From contig NZ_BMPO01000007.1 of assembly GCF_014647635.1 (NCBI RefSeq), positions 186,001-250,000 on the forward strand: DNA of 64,000 bases, read 5' to 3'. A model generated the notes under the pieces. The model was not told where the DNA came from. It saw nothing but the letters and a program-made list of their open reading frames with translations, and did not search any database. Made by a program: the position numbers and the translations under genes. Positions within the stretch are counted from its first letter, which is position 1. Each line of letters starts with the position of its first letter. This stretch comes from Pseudomonas matsuisoli (lineage in GTDB: Bacteria; Pseudomonadota; Gammaproteobacteria; Pseudomonadales; Pseudomonadaceae). Positions 35,723 through 44,909 of the stretch are shown here, one piece after another.

Positions 35723-36535
35723 TCAACGTTGGCATTTGACACAAAAAACGCTCGCGCGCTGGCCCAGGCGGATCTCTTTCAGGGTAAAACCGCAGCCTTT
35801 ACAAAACTCGCCAGCACGCCCGTAAACGAATAGCTCCTGCTTGAAATAGCCGGGCTTGCCATCGCCGCCCACAAAATCCCGTAACGTCGTACCGCCCCGT
35901 TCAATAGCATAGGCAAGGATTCGCTTGATCGCGACCGCGAGCGCCTGATACCGCGCCCGAGAAATAGACCCTGCGGCCCGCCGCGGATCGATGCCGGCCG
36001 CATAAAGCGCCTCGCTTGCGTAGATGTTACCGACACCCACCACGACCGCGTTGTCCATAATGAACGGCTTCACCGCCATGCTTCGACCGCGGGACATTTG
36101 ATAGAGGCGATCCCCGTCGAACGCGTCGGTCAAGGGTTCAGGTCCAAGGCTGCGAAGCAGCTCGTGTTGCAGCGGCGTCTGACTCCAGAGCATTGCCCCG
36201 AAACGCCGTGGATCGGTATAGCGGACGGACAGGCCGGACTCGAGCACAATATCTACATGTTCGTGCTTGGCTGCCGGCAGCCCCGACTCGACGATCCGCA
36301 GGCTTCCTGACATCCCGAGATGCACGATCAACGTCCCGGACTCTGCTTCAATCAGCAGGTATTTGGCGCGGCGTTCGACTCGCTGAATAACTTGGCCAGA
36401 AAGCCTGACGTCCAGGTCTTCCGGTATTGGCCAACGCAAACGCCGTTCGCGCACAACTACACGCTCGACGCGCTGACCTTCAAGATGAGGCGCGATGCCG
36501 CGCCGCGTGGTTTCGACCTCGGGTAATTCAGGCAT
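35723..36535 (-). CDS. mutM: Formamidopyrimidine-DNA glycosylase
   Basis: 270 residues. Catalytic Pro after the start Met and Glu ([12 protein letters not shown]), Lys in the RRAKYLL segment, the void-filling loop, H2TH domain ([19 protein letters not shown]) and a C4 zinc finger ([21 protein letters not shown] then VKC) are present. It excises 8-oxoguanine and formamidopyrimidines by bifunctional glycosylase/lyase action. Confidence 0.97.
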   Translation of the reverse strand: MPELPEVETTRRGIAPHLEGQRVERVVVRERRLRWPIPEDLDVRLSGQVIQRVERRAKYLLIEAESGTLIVHLGMSGSLRIVESGLPAAKHEHVDIVLESGLSVRYTDPRRFGAMLWSQTPLQHELLRSLGPEPLTDAFDGDRLYQMSRGRSMAVKPFIMDNAVVVGVGNIYASEALYAAGIDPRRAAGSISRARYQALAVAIKRILAYAIERGGTTLRDFVGGDGKPGYFKQELFVYGRAGEFCKGCGFTLKEIRLGQRASVFCVKCQR

Positions 36536-36613
36536 AGCTCAATACAGGCGTTTCCGGTAGGGCCGCCACACTAGCAGAAAGAAAGCCAATGGGCCGCTGT
36601 GGCCGATCGAGTT

Positions 36614-36642
36614 GTAGGGTGGCGCACGGGGCTCCGCGCACC
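36614..36642. repeat. GTAGGGTGG-type inverted repeat, second copy
   Basis: GTAGGGTGGCGCACGG faces CCGCGCACC with two mismatches in the stem. It lies in the gap between mutM and the HDOD gene. It shares its left end with the copy at 32391. Confidence 0.5.
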
Positions 36643-36732
36643 GTTCGTAGGGGCGGCCCTGGTTGCGTCAACGCGGGGATAGCCCTTCCAACGAGTCCTG
36701 GTCATTCCAGCGCGCGAAAAGCAGCCGTAGCC

Positions 36733-37599
36733 CTACGCGACACCCAACTCGCGGATGCTTTCCTTCAGATTCTGGAAGTCATAGTCCGAAAGCCCGAGAT
36801 AATCGAGCACCAACGGGCCCACCACTTGCCATTCATGGTCATCGGACTGGCTGCCGAGCGTTCCATACGCGCCGCAAATATGTTCCGCCATCTTCAAAAT
36901 GGCGAGCAGGTTTTTCAACTGCGTATCGCGGCCCGAGTCTTCGGAGAACAACGCCAAGGCATTGTGGTGATTGGCGATCGCCTCGCACAGATGCGGCGTG
37001 AGATTCCATGAACGCGCGGTGTAGTAACCGATGACCGCATGATTGGTGTTGAGCAGCTGGTTTTCGGTATCGACGATCCGGGTATCCGCGCTGCAGCGCG
37101 CGTACGCCTCTTCCAGCACATCCATGTAGTTCGGAAAGCGCTTGAGCATCAGCGGGACGCCGCAATCATGGAAAAGCCCGAGGGCATACGCCTCATCCAC
37201 GGCTTGGATGCCGACCCGCTTGGCCAGCGTCAGGCACGTCATGGCAACGTCCTGAGCACTGTCCCAAAAGCGGTTAAGCGTCACGATCGTCTGATCGCTC
37301 ATCTCACCCTTGATGGACTGCGCGTTGATGATGTTGATCACGCTATTGCAGCCCAGCAAGTTCACTGCGCGCTGGATGGAACTCACCTTGTTGGCCAGAC
37401 CGAAGAAGGGAGAGTTGACGATTTTCAGCAGCGCGCCAGACAACCCTGGGTCTTGGCTGATCAAGCGCGCGATCGCCTTCAGATCAGGCGTCGGCATCAC
37501 CTGCTCCATTTGCAAATCCACCATGATCTGGGGCTGCGGTGGAACACTGATGCCTTGCAATGCCTTGCGGATTTGTTCCGCCGAGAGTTCCTGGGACAT
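36733..37599 (-). CDS. HDOD-domain protein
   Basis: 288 residues. The HDOD domain spans about 15-215: LISQDPGLSGALLKIVNSPFF, AVNLLGCNSVINIINAQ, GLFHDCGVPLM. The HD-like residues are HDC and HH but the full metal set of HD-GYP phosphodiesterases is not seen. HDOD proteins serve as signalling adaptors in motility, biofilm and type IV pilus control; no catalytic activity is established. Its neighbours give no further hint. Confidence 0.88.
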   Translation of the reverse strand: MSQELSAEQIRKALQGISVPPQPQIMVDLQMEQVMPTPDLKAIARLISQDPGLSGALLKIVNSPFFGLANKVSSIQRAVNLLGCNSVINIINAQSIKGEMSDQTIVTLNRFWDSAQDVAMTCLTLAKRVGIQAVDEAYALGLFHDCGVPLMLKRFPNYMDVLEEAYARCSADTRIVDTENQLLNTNHAVIGYYTARSWNLTPHLCEAIANHHNALALFSEDSGRDTQLKNLLAILKMAEHICGAYGTLGSQSDDHEWQVVGPLVLDYLGLSDYDFQNLKESIRELGVA

Positions 37600-37770
37600 G
37601 ACTGCGCGCTAGTGACGAGGAAGACTGCACAAGTCTATCTCGACGCCGACGCCGGCGAATACGTGCAAGCGCAAGAAAGCCGATGCACGCGCCTTCCAGA
37701 GACTTTCCCGGAACTCGGGCTTCGCCTACGGACTCTCAGCAATTGAAGAATACAAAGACGGAGTTCCACT

Positions 37771-38085
37771 ATGCGCAAGCAACTGATTGTCGCTTCACTC
37801 GCTGTGTGCCTGCCCGTGACCTCAGCACTAGCCGCCGGATGGCGCGACTTTGCGACCAGCGCAGGCATCTCGGCCTCGCTGTACTCGACCTTCCGCGACC
37901 ACAAGATGGTCTACGCCGCCAAAGACGACGCCAGCAGCTTCGTTGCCAGCAATGGCGAGATTCGCGGGCCGTACCTGGAATCGGTGCTCAACCAGGTGCG
38001 TAGCGAAAATCCTGGCTCCACCGCCGACGACATGGAAATCGCTACGGCGATCCTGACTGCTCAGGAACCGGTAGCTGAACGCTAA
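37771..38085 (+). CDS. DUF2388 exported protein, first of a pair
   Basis: 104 residues. Signal peptide to about residue 22 (TSALAAG), then the DUF2388 core with LYSTFRDHKMVYAAKDDASSF and IRGPYLESVL. The family is almost limited to Pseudomonas; function unknown. A second copy follows at 38142 after a hairpin, about half identical over the core. The ATG follows GGAG. Confidence 0.85.
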   Translation: MRKQLIVASLAVCLPVTSALAAGWRDFATSAGISASLYSTFRDHKMVYAAKDDASSFVASNGEIRGPYLESVLNQVRSENPGSTADDMEIATAILTAQEPVAER

Positions 38086-38093
38086 GGCCTGAA

Positions 38094-38118
38094 CTGCCAG
38101 CATCCGTTTTGCTGGCAG
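38094..38118 (+). terminator. Hairpin between the two DUF2388 genes
   Basis: CTGCCAGCA and TGCTGGCAG form a 9-bp perfect stem around a 7-base loop, nine bases after the first stop. No T-run follows; partial termination or mRNA processing between the paralogues is possible. Confidence 0.5.
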
Positions 38119-38141
38119 TCACTCCCAGAAGGAACGCAGAC

Positions 38142-38444
38142 ATGCGTAAATTCGTGATATTGGGCAGCGCGCTCCTGCTGGGCAGCGCCAACGTCATGGC
38201 CGATGGCCTTGTTCGGGACATCCTGTCTTCGGGCCTCACCACTGGCTCGACCTACCTGACCTTTCGTGACCATAAGCTGGTCGCGGCAGCTCGTGATGAC
38301 GCGGGCAGCTATGTCGCCACCGACGGCAACATCCGCGGCCCCTATCTAGAGGCGGCCCTGCGTCAGATAAGAACCGCTCACCCAGACCTTCAGGCGAGCG
38401 ATATGGAGCTGGCCTCGGCGATTGTTACGACTGAAGTCAACTAA
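38142..38444 (+). CDS. DUF2388 exported protein, second of a pair
   Basis: 100 residues. Signal peptide to about 21 (NVMADG), then the same core: STYLTFRDHKLVAAARDDAG and IRGPYLEAALRQIR. A tandem paralogue of the preceding gene. The ATG at 38142 has AAGGAA upstream; the frame is open to 38109 through the hairpin, which is not coding. Followed by a terminator. Confidence 0.86.
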   Translation: MRKFVILGSALLLGSANVMADGLVRDILSSGLTTGSTYLTFRDHKLVAAARDDAGSYVATDGNIRGPYLEAALRQIRTAHPDLQASDMELASAIVTTEVN

Positions 38445-38454
38445 TGGCCTGAAC

Positions 38455-38482
38455 AAAAAAGCCGAGGATTCCTCGGCTTCTC
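38455..38482. terminator. Rho-independent terminator after the DUF2388 pair
   Basis: AAAAAA-GCCGAGG-ATT-CCTCGGC-TTCTCG: 7-bp GC stem with six A before it. The A-run would serve transcription arriving from the minus strand (the phosphate transporter); on the plus strand the T-run is short. Confidence 0.75.
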
Positions 38483-38531
38483 GATCGGTCGCGGAGTGAA
38501 GCTCCGAAGGGCATTCACCTTCGAGACGGCC

Positions 38532-38616
38532 GTAGGGGCGACTTCAGTCGCCTTCTTTTGCATGAGGGGTCACGGGTAATCAACGCCTACCGTTAGGCGA
38601 CTAAAGTCGCCCCTAC
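38532..38616. repeat. Inverted pair of REP-like repeats (third family)
   Basis: GTAGGGGCGACTTCAGTCGC (from 38532) faces GCGACTAAAGTCGCCCCTAC (to 38616). The units carry a GGCGACT..AGTCGCC palindrome, unlike the other REP families in the window. No gene is present between 38445 and 38724. Confidence 0.8.
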
Positions 38617-38724
38617 AGGCGTCCAAAAAATCGCCGGTATAGTCGCCCTGGCCGCCCTCACGGTAGCGTCGCAGGTGAAATCCCGAAGAGCTTCCACCTA
38701 AACCGCAGCAATACTGTCAACCCG

Positions 38725-40191
38725 CTAGCTGATAAAGCGCGTCGACAGCCAGAACAGCCCAGCCGATAGCGTCATCGATGTCGGCAACGTAAGAATCCAC
38801 GCCAGCAAAATCGTTCTTACCGTGCTGCCCTGCAATCCACTGCGATTGGCGACCATGGTGCCCGCCACACCGGACGACAGCACGTGCGTCGTCGAGACTG
38901 GCAGGCTAAATACGTTCGCCATCCCGATCGCTGCGGCAGCCGTAATCTGCGCGGACATACCCTGCGCGTAAGTCATGCCTTGCTTGCCGATCTTCTCACC
39001 TACGGTCAGCACGACCCGCCGCCAGCCGACCATCGTGCCGATACCTAACGCGAGGGCCACGGCGATGATTACCCACAAAGGCGCGTATTCGGTCGTGGCC
39101 GTCAAATCCTTGCGCAAGCGGCTGAGATCGGAGCGATCCTCAGCCGTCAGGCTTGGCAGGGCGGAGACTTTCTTCGCGGTGTCATCCAGGCAAAGCAGGT
39201 AACGACGAACCTCGACCCGTCGCTCCGGCGCCAGATCGTGGTAATTGGCGACACCCTCGATGCCCGTGAGCAACGCGGTCAAGGTGGGTTCCGTCTGCGC
39301 CGGGTCGCATCGAAATTCCTTGGGCAGCTCGGTGGTCCGCTCCCCTTTGCCCAAGGCCAGGAACTCACCCAACGATTCTTCGTTACGGTTATAGAACGCC
39401 TGCAGGTGGATAGCCGCATCCCGCGTCCGGTCGATTTGATAGGTCGAGCTATCCAGGTTCAGCACGAAGTAGCCCGGCACGATGCCGATCAGGACCAGCA
39501 TGATCAGGCCGATGCCCTTCTGACCATCGTTCGACCCGTGAACGAAGCTGACCGCCATGGCCGATAACACCAGCACCATGCGGTTCCAGAATGGCGGATG
39601 CTTTTTCTTCGGGCGTTGCTCGGGCGTCTTGTGCATCTTCGAATATGGGCGCCACTTCTTCAGGATCAGCAGAAGCACCGCCGCGACGATGAAGCCAGCC
39701 GTCGGCGAGAACAGCAGCGACAATCCGATGTCGATCGCCTTTTGCCAGTTGATGCCCTCGCCGAGCGGAATGTCGGTGATGAGCGCATTGGCGAGACCCA
39801 CCCCGAGAATCGAGCCGATCAGCGTATGGGAGCTTGAAGCAGGGATGCCGAAATACCAGGTCCCGAGGTTCCAGGCGATGGCGGCCGCCAGGAGCGAGAA
39901 CACCATTGCCAACCCATGCCCGGTATTGACATTGATGAGCAGTTCCACCGGCAGCAGATGCACGATGGCATAGGCCACGCCAACGCCGCCTAATAGAACG
40001 CCGAGAAAGTTGAATATACCGGAGGCAATTACCGCGAGGCGGGGCGGCATGGCCTTGGTATAGATCACGGTAGCTACCGCGTTGGCGGTATCGTGGAAGC
40101 CATTGATGAATTCGAACGCAAGAACGAACGCCAGTGCCAGAAACAGACTCAACAGCAACCAGCCGTGGAGCCCGCTGATCATTTCAAACAT
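38725..40191 (-). CDS. pitA: Inorganic phosphate transporter of the Pit family
   Basis: 488 residues. Two PHO4-type halves: N-terminal FEFINGFHDTANAVATVIYT and C-terminal FSLPVSTTHVLSSGVAGTM motifs, with about ten membrane helices. A soluble loop of about 130 residues (roughly 250-370) in the middle is typical of the Pseudomonas PitA form. It imports metal-phosphate with protons. A Pho-box-like site is just upstream, unusual because Pit is often treated as a constitutive system. Confidence 0.93.
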   Translation of the reverse strand: MFEMISGLHGWLLLSLFLALAFVLAFEFINGFHDTANAVATVIYTKAMPPRLAVIASGIFNFLGVLLGGVGVAYAIVHLLPVELLINVNTGHGLAMVFSLLAAAIAWNLGTWYFGIPASSSHTLIGSILGVGLANALITDIPLGEGINWQKAIDIGLSLLFSPTAGFIVAAVLLLILKKWRPYSKMHKTPEQRPKKKHPPFWNRMVLVLSAMAVSFVHGSNDGQKGIGLIMLVLIGIVPGYFVLNLDSSTYQIDRTRDAAIHLQAFYNRNEESLGEFLALGKGERTTELPKEFRCDPAQTEPTLTALLTGIEGVANYHDLAPERRVEVRRYLLCLDDTAKKVSALPSLTAEDRSDLSRLRKDLTATTEYAPLWVIIAVALALGIGTMVGWRRVVLTVGEKIGKQGMTYAQGMSAQITAAAAIGMANVFSLPVSTTHVLSSGVAGTMVANRSGLQGSTVRTILLAWILTLPTSMTLSAGLFWLSTRFIS

Positions 40192-40227
40192 GGAGGATCA
40201 GGGCCTGTAGAGGTGTGGGCGCGAATT

Positions 40228-40245
40228 ATGACAGAAATTGGACAG
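40228..40245 (-). promoter_or_regulatory. Pho-box-like site upstream of the Pit gene
   Basis: Minus strand CTGTCCAATTTCTGTCAT: two direct 7-mers 11 bases apart (CTGTCCA, CTGTCAT) with an AT-rich spacer and AATT following, the layout of a PhoB box. The second half is perfect; the first matches 5 of 7. It ends 37 bases before the ATG. Confidence 0.6.
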
Positions 40246-40406
40246 CCCGCATCCAGTCGCGCGCGATGTGCCGATCGTTGACGTGATCGGGAAGCCACCG
40301 ACATGGGCAACACGGTCGTTCACTCGGCCTCTCGCCTGCGGGTTTGCGGCGAAGGCTAGCTCTAGGATTAGCGAACGCAGCGCGTCATTCGCTGCTGTCG
40401 CAAAAC

Positions 40407-40440
40407 AAAAAAGCCAGAGCGCGAACTCGCGCGTCTGGCT
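40407..40440 (-). terminator. Rho-independent terminator of gcvT-gcvH
   Basis: Minus strand: GCCAGA-C-GCGCGA-GT-TCGCGC-TCTGGC followed by TTTTTTG; a 12-bp stem with one bulged C. It lies 23 bases beyond the gcvH stop. Confidence 0.9.
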
Positions 40441-40462
40441 TCTATTGCGTGCGGTCGACGGA

Positions 40463-40846
40463 TCAACCGTTGTTGGCAGCCTGATAGGCGGCGGCGTCCA
40501 GCAGCTTGGACAGCTCACTTTCGTCGCTCGGCTTGAGCTTGAAAAACCAACTGCCGTAAGGATCGGTATTCACCGACTCAGGCGCATCGACAATGCTCTC
40601 ATTGACCGCAAGCACCTCGCCGCTTACCGGCGCATAGATGTCCGAGGCCGCCTTGACCGACTCCACCACCCCCGCTTCCTGTCCAGCCGAGAGGGTACGC
40701 CCTACTTCGGGAAGCTCTACGAAGACAACGTCACCCAGTGCTTCTTGTGCATGATCGGAGATGCCGACCGTAACGGAGCCGTCCGCCTCCAGGCGTGCCC
40801 ACTCGTGGCTAGTGGCGTAACGAAGATCGGCGGGTGTTTCGCTCAT
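40463..40846 (-). CDS. gcvH: Glycine cleavage system H protein
   Basis: 127 residues. The lipoyl lysine is Lys65 in ESVKAASDI, in the usual beta-barrel ([28 protein letters not shown]). It shuttles the aminomethyl arm between the P, T and L proteins. The ATG at 40846 (MSETPADLR) matches the family; the frame is open to 40897. Encoded after gcvT; no gcvP is in the window. Confidence 0.97.
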   Translation of the reverse strand: MSETPADLRYATSHEWARLEADGSVTVGISDHAQEALGDVVFVELPEVGRTLSAGQEAGVVESVKAASDIYAPVSGEVLAVNESIVDAPESVNTDPYGSWFFKLKPSDESELSKLLDAAAYQAANNG

Positions 40847-40975
40847 GGCTTGGGTCCTCGAAATGTCAGGCATCGTTGGTTTTCGAAAATGTAACACTTG
40901 CCGAGCGCTACCGGCAGCCCCGAACTGCGCTCTCGTTCATGCACGTGTCGGTGGTGACCTGTAAGAAACCACCGC

Positions 40976-42058
40976 TCAGATCAAAGGCCGCCCGTGGCGC
41001 ACGAAATTAGGCTTAACGATACGTACGGGATGCCAACGCCCACGAATCTCGACTTCGGCGCGTTCGCCTGCACCCGCGGGAATACGTGCGAGCGCAATGG
41101 ACTTTCCAAGCGTTGGCGAAAAACTGCCGCTGGTGATTTCACCTTCGCCGTCGCATTCCACCCGAACGACTTGTCGAGGGCGAAGCACACCGCGATCTTC
41201 CAGTACCAGCCCAACGAGTTGCGGCCAGCCGCCGGCAGCCAATTGGACGGCGAGCGCTTCACGCCCAACGAAATCGCGCTCACGGGGCTCCCAAGCCACC
41301 GTGGACGCCATGTTCGCAGTCAGTGGCGTGACTTCATCATTGATATCGGAGCCGTACAGATTGAACCCCGCTTCCAGGCGTAGCGTATCGCGCGCGCCCA
41401 GCCCAACGGGCCCGATACCTGCCCCAACCAGGTCACCGAAGAAACCAGCGGCTTGCTCCGCTGGGAGCATGATTTCCAGACCATCTTCACCGGTATAGCC
41501 CATTCGCGCGATGAACCAGCCATTCTCTTCTAGCCCCTGAAACGGCATCAGCTCAGTGATCAATGCCGCGCGACTTCTATCGAGAAGATCGATCGTACGT
41601 ACCCTGGCGCTGGGACCCTGAATCGCCAAAAGCGCAACATCCGTGCGCTCACGCAGCTCTACCTGGAAATCGACCGCGATCGAATGCATCCACGCCAGAT
41701 CTTTCTCGCGTGTGGCGGCGTTGACGACCAGGCGGTAGCCGAAGGGCATCAGGTACGCAATCAGATCATCGATGATGTAGCCATGCTCGTTCAGCATCGC
41801 GCTATAGAGGGCACGCCCTGGACGGTCGAGACGTTCGACATCGTTAGCGAGCAAACGGCGAAGGAAGACCTTGGCATCGGCACCATGGACGTCGATAACA
41901 CACATGTGCGACACATCGAACACGCCGCAGTCGTTACGCACCTGGTGGTGTTCGTCGACTTGCGAGCCGTAATGAAGCGGCATATCCCAGCCGTTGAAAT
42001 CGACCATCCGCGCTCCGAGAGCGAGGTGTTGATTATAAAGAGCAGTACGCTGACCCAT
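40976..42058 (-). CDS. gcvT: Aminomethyltransferase (glycine cleavage T protein)
   Basis: 360 residues. GcvT fold with the N-terminal LGARMVDFNGWDMPLHYGSQ, the folate-site MGYTGEDGLEIM and the catalytic Asp in GVFDVSHM. It passes the methylene group from the H protein to tetrahydrofolate, releasing ammonia. Followed after 129 bases by gcvH; an imperfect hairpin (CGGTGGT/ACCACCG, 40949-40974) lies between. I find no glycine riboswitch upstream. Confidence 0.95.
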   Translation of the reverse strand: MGQRTALYNQHLALGARMVDFNGWDMPLHYGSQVDEHHQVRNDCGVFDVSHMCVIDVHGADAKVFLRRLLANDVERLDRPGRALYSAMLNEHGYIIDDLIAYLMPFGYRLVVNAATREKDLAWMHSIAVDFQVELRERTDVALLAIQGPSARVRTIDLLDRSRAALITELMPFQGLEENGWFIARMGYTGEDGLEIMLPAEQAAGFFGDLVGAGIGPVGLGARDTLRLEAGFNLYGSDINDEVTPLTANMASTVAWEPRERDFVGREALAVQLAAGGWPQLVGLVLEDRGVLRPRQVVRVECDGEGEITSGSFSPTLGKSIALARIPAGAGERAEVEIRGRWHPVRIVKPNFVRHGRPLI

Positions 42059-42463
42059 GGGTGTCTCCTTCCGGGCAAAGCGATGCGATCGGCACGGCGC
42101 GCTCTACGGTTCCATCGATATGCGCACGACCTGTTGCCTGCTGTGCGTTGAAAATGGACCGGAGCTTGCCTCGAATGGGCGCGCATTGTAGCCGGATGAC
42201 CCTGCTCAGTCATTGTCTAAACGCGACGCCAGCGAAGAGACTGTGAGCTGCTCCCCGAATGGCGCACGCTACTCTTGCGATAGGACCCGAAGAGGCTTGC
42301 GCCAGCGAAGGTTCCGGTGCTTGGGAGTGCCTGCCAGCCTCGATACCGCTCTGTCAGCGAATGTGTTTCACGGCATGAACGGAACGGTCAGCACCTTTGC
42401 TTGGCGCATGATCTTGGGCAGCGGCGCCAAAGCCCGCCAGCCGCCGCTTATGAAAAACGTTGC
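42059..42463. other. 405-base gap without a gene
   Basis: Lies between the gcvT start and the end of the flavin monooxygenase gene, both on the minus strand. Contains the gcvT leader with AAGGAGA before the ATG. No convincing ORF, RNA, REP or strong terminator was found; a GGCGCCAAAGCCCGCC-rich stretch near 42422-42450 is the only local structure. Confidence 0.5.
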
Positions 42464-43690
42464 CTAGAATGGCCGCGCTAACGCGGGCAGGTCTCCCGTC
42501 AAACCGAGTGCTTGGCGTACGAACGCGCCTTTGGCACCTGGCAGCCCATCGACGAATTTCAGCCCTTGGTTACGCATCCACCGCAGGGGCAACGCGTCGG
42601 CCTGGAAAAGCCGCTCGAAACCTTCCATCGCCGCCATCATGGCAAGGTTGTGCGGCATCCGCCGCCGTTCGTAACGTCCGAGCGTACGAATGTCGGCCAA
42701 GGGCTCCCTGCGCGCTTGGGCCTGCAATAGTACTTCGGCCAGCACCGCGGCATCGAGAAGCCCAAGGTTCACGCCTTGCCCCGCTAACGGGTGAATGGTG
42801 TGGGCCGCATCGCCGATAAGCACCAGCCCTGGCTCGGTGTAGCGCTTGGCATGCCGCTGCCGAAGCGGGATGGACACGCGTTTACCGATCTCAAGCACTT
42901 CTCCCAGGGTATGCTCGAACGCACGGCCCAGCGCGTGCTGAAAGTCGGCATCCGCCAGCGCCATCAACCGTGTGGCTTCCTTTGGCGTCACGGACCAGAC
43001 GATTGAACACCAGTGTTCTTCGCCTTGGCTTAAAGGCAGGAATGCCAGCGGGCCTTCTTCGGTGAAGCGCTGCCACGCGGTGAATCGATGAGGCTCGGCA
43101 CAGCGCACGTTGGTCACGATGGCTTCGTGCAGATAATCCCACTCTCGGGTTTCCACACCGACCAAACGCCGGACGGCTGATCGTGCGCCATCGGCGGCGA
43201 CCAACAACGGTGTGCGAATTTGCCGGTCGTCCTCGAAAGTCAGCAACCAACCGTCACCGGAGCGGCGCAACTGGGACAGGCGCGCATTGCCTTCGAGACG
43301 CGTCTCGCCTTTCCCCAGCTGTTCGACAAGGGCGTCTCTTACCACGCCATTCTCGACGATGTGCCCTAACCACTCGGCGTGGACGCTGTCCGCCGAGAAA
43401 TGAATCTGCCCGGTTCCGCTGCCATCCCAGACGTGCATTTCCCGATAAGGACAGGCGCGGCGAGCGGCGATGCCGGGCCAGGCCTGCAAGCGTTCGAGAA
43501 TCCGCTGGCTGGCGGCAGATAATGCACTGACGCGAGGATCGAATGGCTGCGTCGCATCGAAAGGCGGCACGGTCAACGGCTCACCATCGATCAGCAGGAC
43601 GTCCAATCCATGCCCTTCGAGCGCCAGCGCCAGCGCGCTGCCCACCATACCGGCGCCGACAATGACCAGATCTGCCGTTTGCATGCTCAT
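42464..43690 (-). CDS. UbiH/UbiI-family FAD monooxygenase (2-polyprenylphenol hydroxylase type)
   Basis: 408 residues. FAD dinucleotide motif VIVGAGMVGSALALAL at the N-terminus, the DG motif (LLVAADGARSAVRRLVG) mid-protein and the FAD-ribityl GDAAHTIHPLAGQGVNLGLLDA near residue 290. The place after pepP-ubiH corresponds to UbiI (VisC), which hydroxylates C5 of the ubiquinone ring precursor; assignment among the UbiH/I/F paralogues needs a tree. The ATG at 43690 follows GAGGGAG. The ubiH stop is 10 bases away. Confidence 0.88.
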   Translation of the reverse strand: MSMQTADLVIVGAGMVGSALALALEGHGLDVLLIDGEPLTVPPFDATQPFDPRVSALSAASQRILERLQAWPGIAARRACPYREMHVWDGSGTGQIHFSADSVHAEWLGHIVENGVVRDALVEQLGKGETRLEGNARLSQLRRSGDGWLLTFEDDRQIRTPLLVAADGARSAVRRLVGVETREWDYLHEAIVTNVRCAEPHRFTAWQRFTEEGPLAFLPLSQGEEHWCSIVWSVTPKEATRLMALADADFQHALGRAFEHTLGEVLEIGKRVSIPLRQRHAKRYTEPGLVLIGDAAHTIHPLAGQGVNLGLLDAAVLAEVLLQAQARREPLADIRTLGRYERRRMPHNLAMMAAMEGFERLFQADALPLRWMRNQGLKFVDGLPGAKGAFVRQALGLTGDLPALARPF

Positions 43691-43700
43691 GTGCACTCCC

Positions 43701-44909
43701 TCATGAACGACCACGACCTATTCGCGACCCGAGCCCCATAGCCTGACGCGCGAACCAGCTCTTCGCCGGGGGCAGGAGGTCGAGCCCCAGCAACCCAAAG
43801 TTACGCCCAGCCACGACCGCAGCCTCACGATGGGCGAACATTCGTGTTAGCTGGTGGGAGAACCCGACGGTCAGGTATTGGTCGGCCAACTGCCCCTGGT
43901 GATAACGCTGCAATGTCGCGAAATCGCCGGGCGCCGTAGCGCCGCCTAGCAACGTATCCGCCAGCGCCTGAACGTCGCGCAAGGACAGGTTGAAGCCTTG
44001 CCCGGCCACTGGATGCAAGCTGTGGGCAGCGTTACCGAGCACAACCAGATGGGGGCGGACCTGCTCGGTCGACTCGATCAGCTCGAGCGGATAATGATAG
44101 CGGCTACCTACTTGAGTGAACGCACCCAGCCGATAGCCAAAGGCCTGCTGCAATTCATCAAGGAAGGTTTTTTCATCGCAGACCAGCAATCGCTGCGCTT
44201 CGGCAGGCAGGCGCGTCCAGACCAATGCGCTGCGATTGTCCGTAAGCGGCAGCAGCGCCATCGGACCTTCATCGCTGAAACGCTCGAAGGCCTGCCCACG
44301 GTGCGGTTCGCGGGTCGATACATTCGCGATTAATGCATGTTGATCGTAGGGCGTGCGGCGCGCATGGATACCCAATTGCTCCCGCAATGAGGACCGACCG
44401 CCGTCCGCAAGGACGACGAGCGACGCATTCAATTTGCTGCCATCGCGCAGGGCCAGCGAGTAACCGCCCTCGATTGCTGTCGCGCTGGCAACTTCGCTTG
44501 CACGGCGCCAGTGGATGACGTCGTCGTCCAGGGCGTCCCAGAGACACTGGCCGATCCAGGCATTTTCGACCACGTAACCCAAGGCGGGTACGCCTTCGTC
44601 CGCAGCGTTCAGGCGCGTGGCGCCGGCACGGCCTCGGTCGGAGACATGGATATGCGTGATGGGTTGCGCATGGCGTTCGATAGCGTGCCAGACGCCCGAT
44701 CGCTGGTAGATCTGCCGGGCGCCGAACGACAGTGCGGATGAGCGCGCGTCGTAGCTAGGCTGGTAACCCTCGCCTGGCGGGTACGGTTCGATCAGCGCAA
44801 TACGCCAACCCCTGGCACGTGCTCCGTCCTGAAGCGCTAGTGCCAGACTGGCACCGACCAGCCCACCGCCGACAATGGCGATATCGACATGCGAGGACTC
44901 AGGCGGCAT
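43701..44909 (-). CDS. ubiH: 2-polyprenyl-6-methoxyphenol hydroxylase UbiH
   Basis: 402 residues. FAD motif IAIVGGGLVGASLALALQ, DG motif VVLADGGRSSLREQLGI and GNAAHSLHPVAGQGFNLSLRD identify a UbiH-type flavin hydroxylase. It adds the C1 hydroxyl during ubiquinone synthesis. It overlaps pepP by 11 bases and is followed by a second family member, the conserved pepP-ubiH-ubiI order. Confidence 0.92.
   Translation of the reverse strand: MPPESSHVDIAIVGGGLVGASLALALQDGARARGWRIALIEPYPPGEGYQPSYDARSSALSFGARQIYQRSGVWHAIERHAQPITHIHVSDRGRAGATRLNAADEGVPALGYVVENAWIGQCLWDALDDDVIHWRRASEVASATAIEGGYSLALRDGSKLNASLVVLADGGRSSLREQLGIHARRTPYDQHALIANVSTREPHRGQAFERFSDEGPMALLPLTDNRSALVWTRLPAEAQRLLVCDEKTFLDELQQAFGYRLGAFTQVGSRYHYPLELIESTEQVRPHLVVLGNAAHSLHPVAGQGFNLSLRDVQALADTLLGGATAPGDFATLQRYHQGQLADQYLTVGFSHQLTRMFAHREAAVVAGRNFGLLGLDLLPPAKSWFARQAMGLGSRIGRGRS

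Noticed and set aside
42059-42463. Glycine riboswitch upstream of gcvT
   Set aside because: Looked for the paired aptamer core on both strands and found no matching conserved loops.
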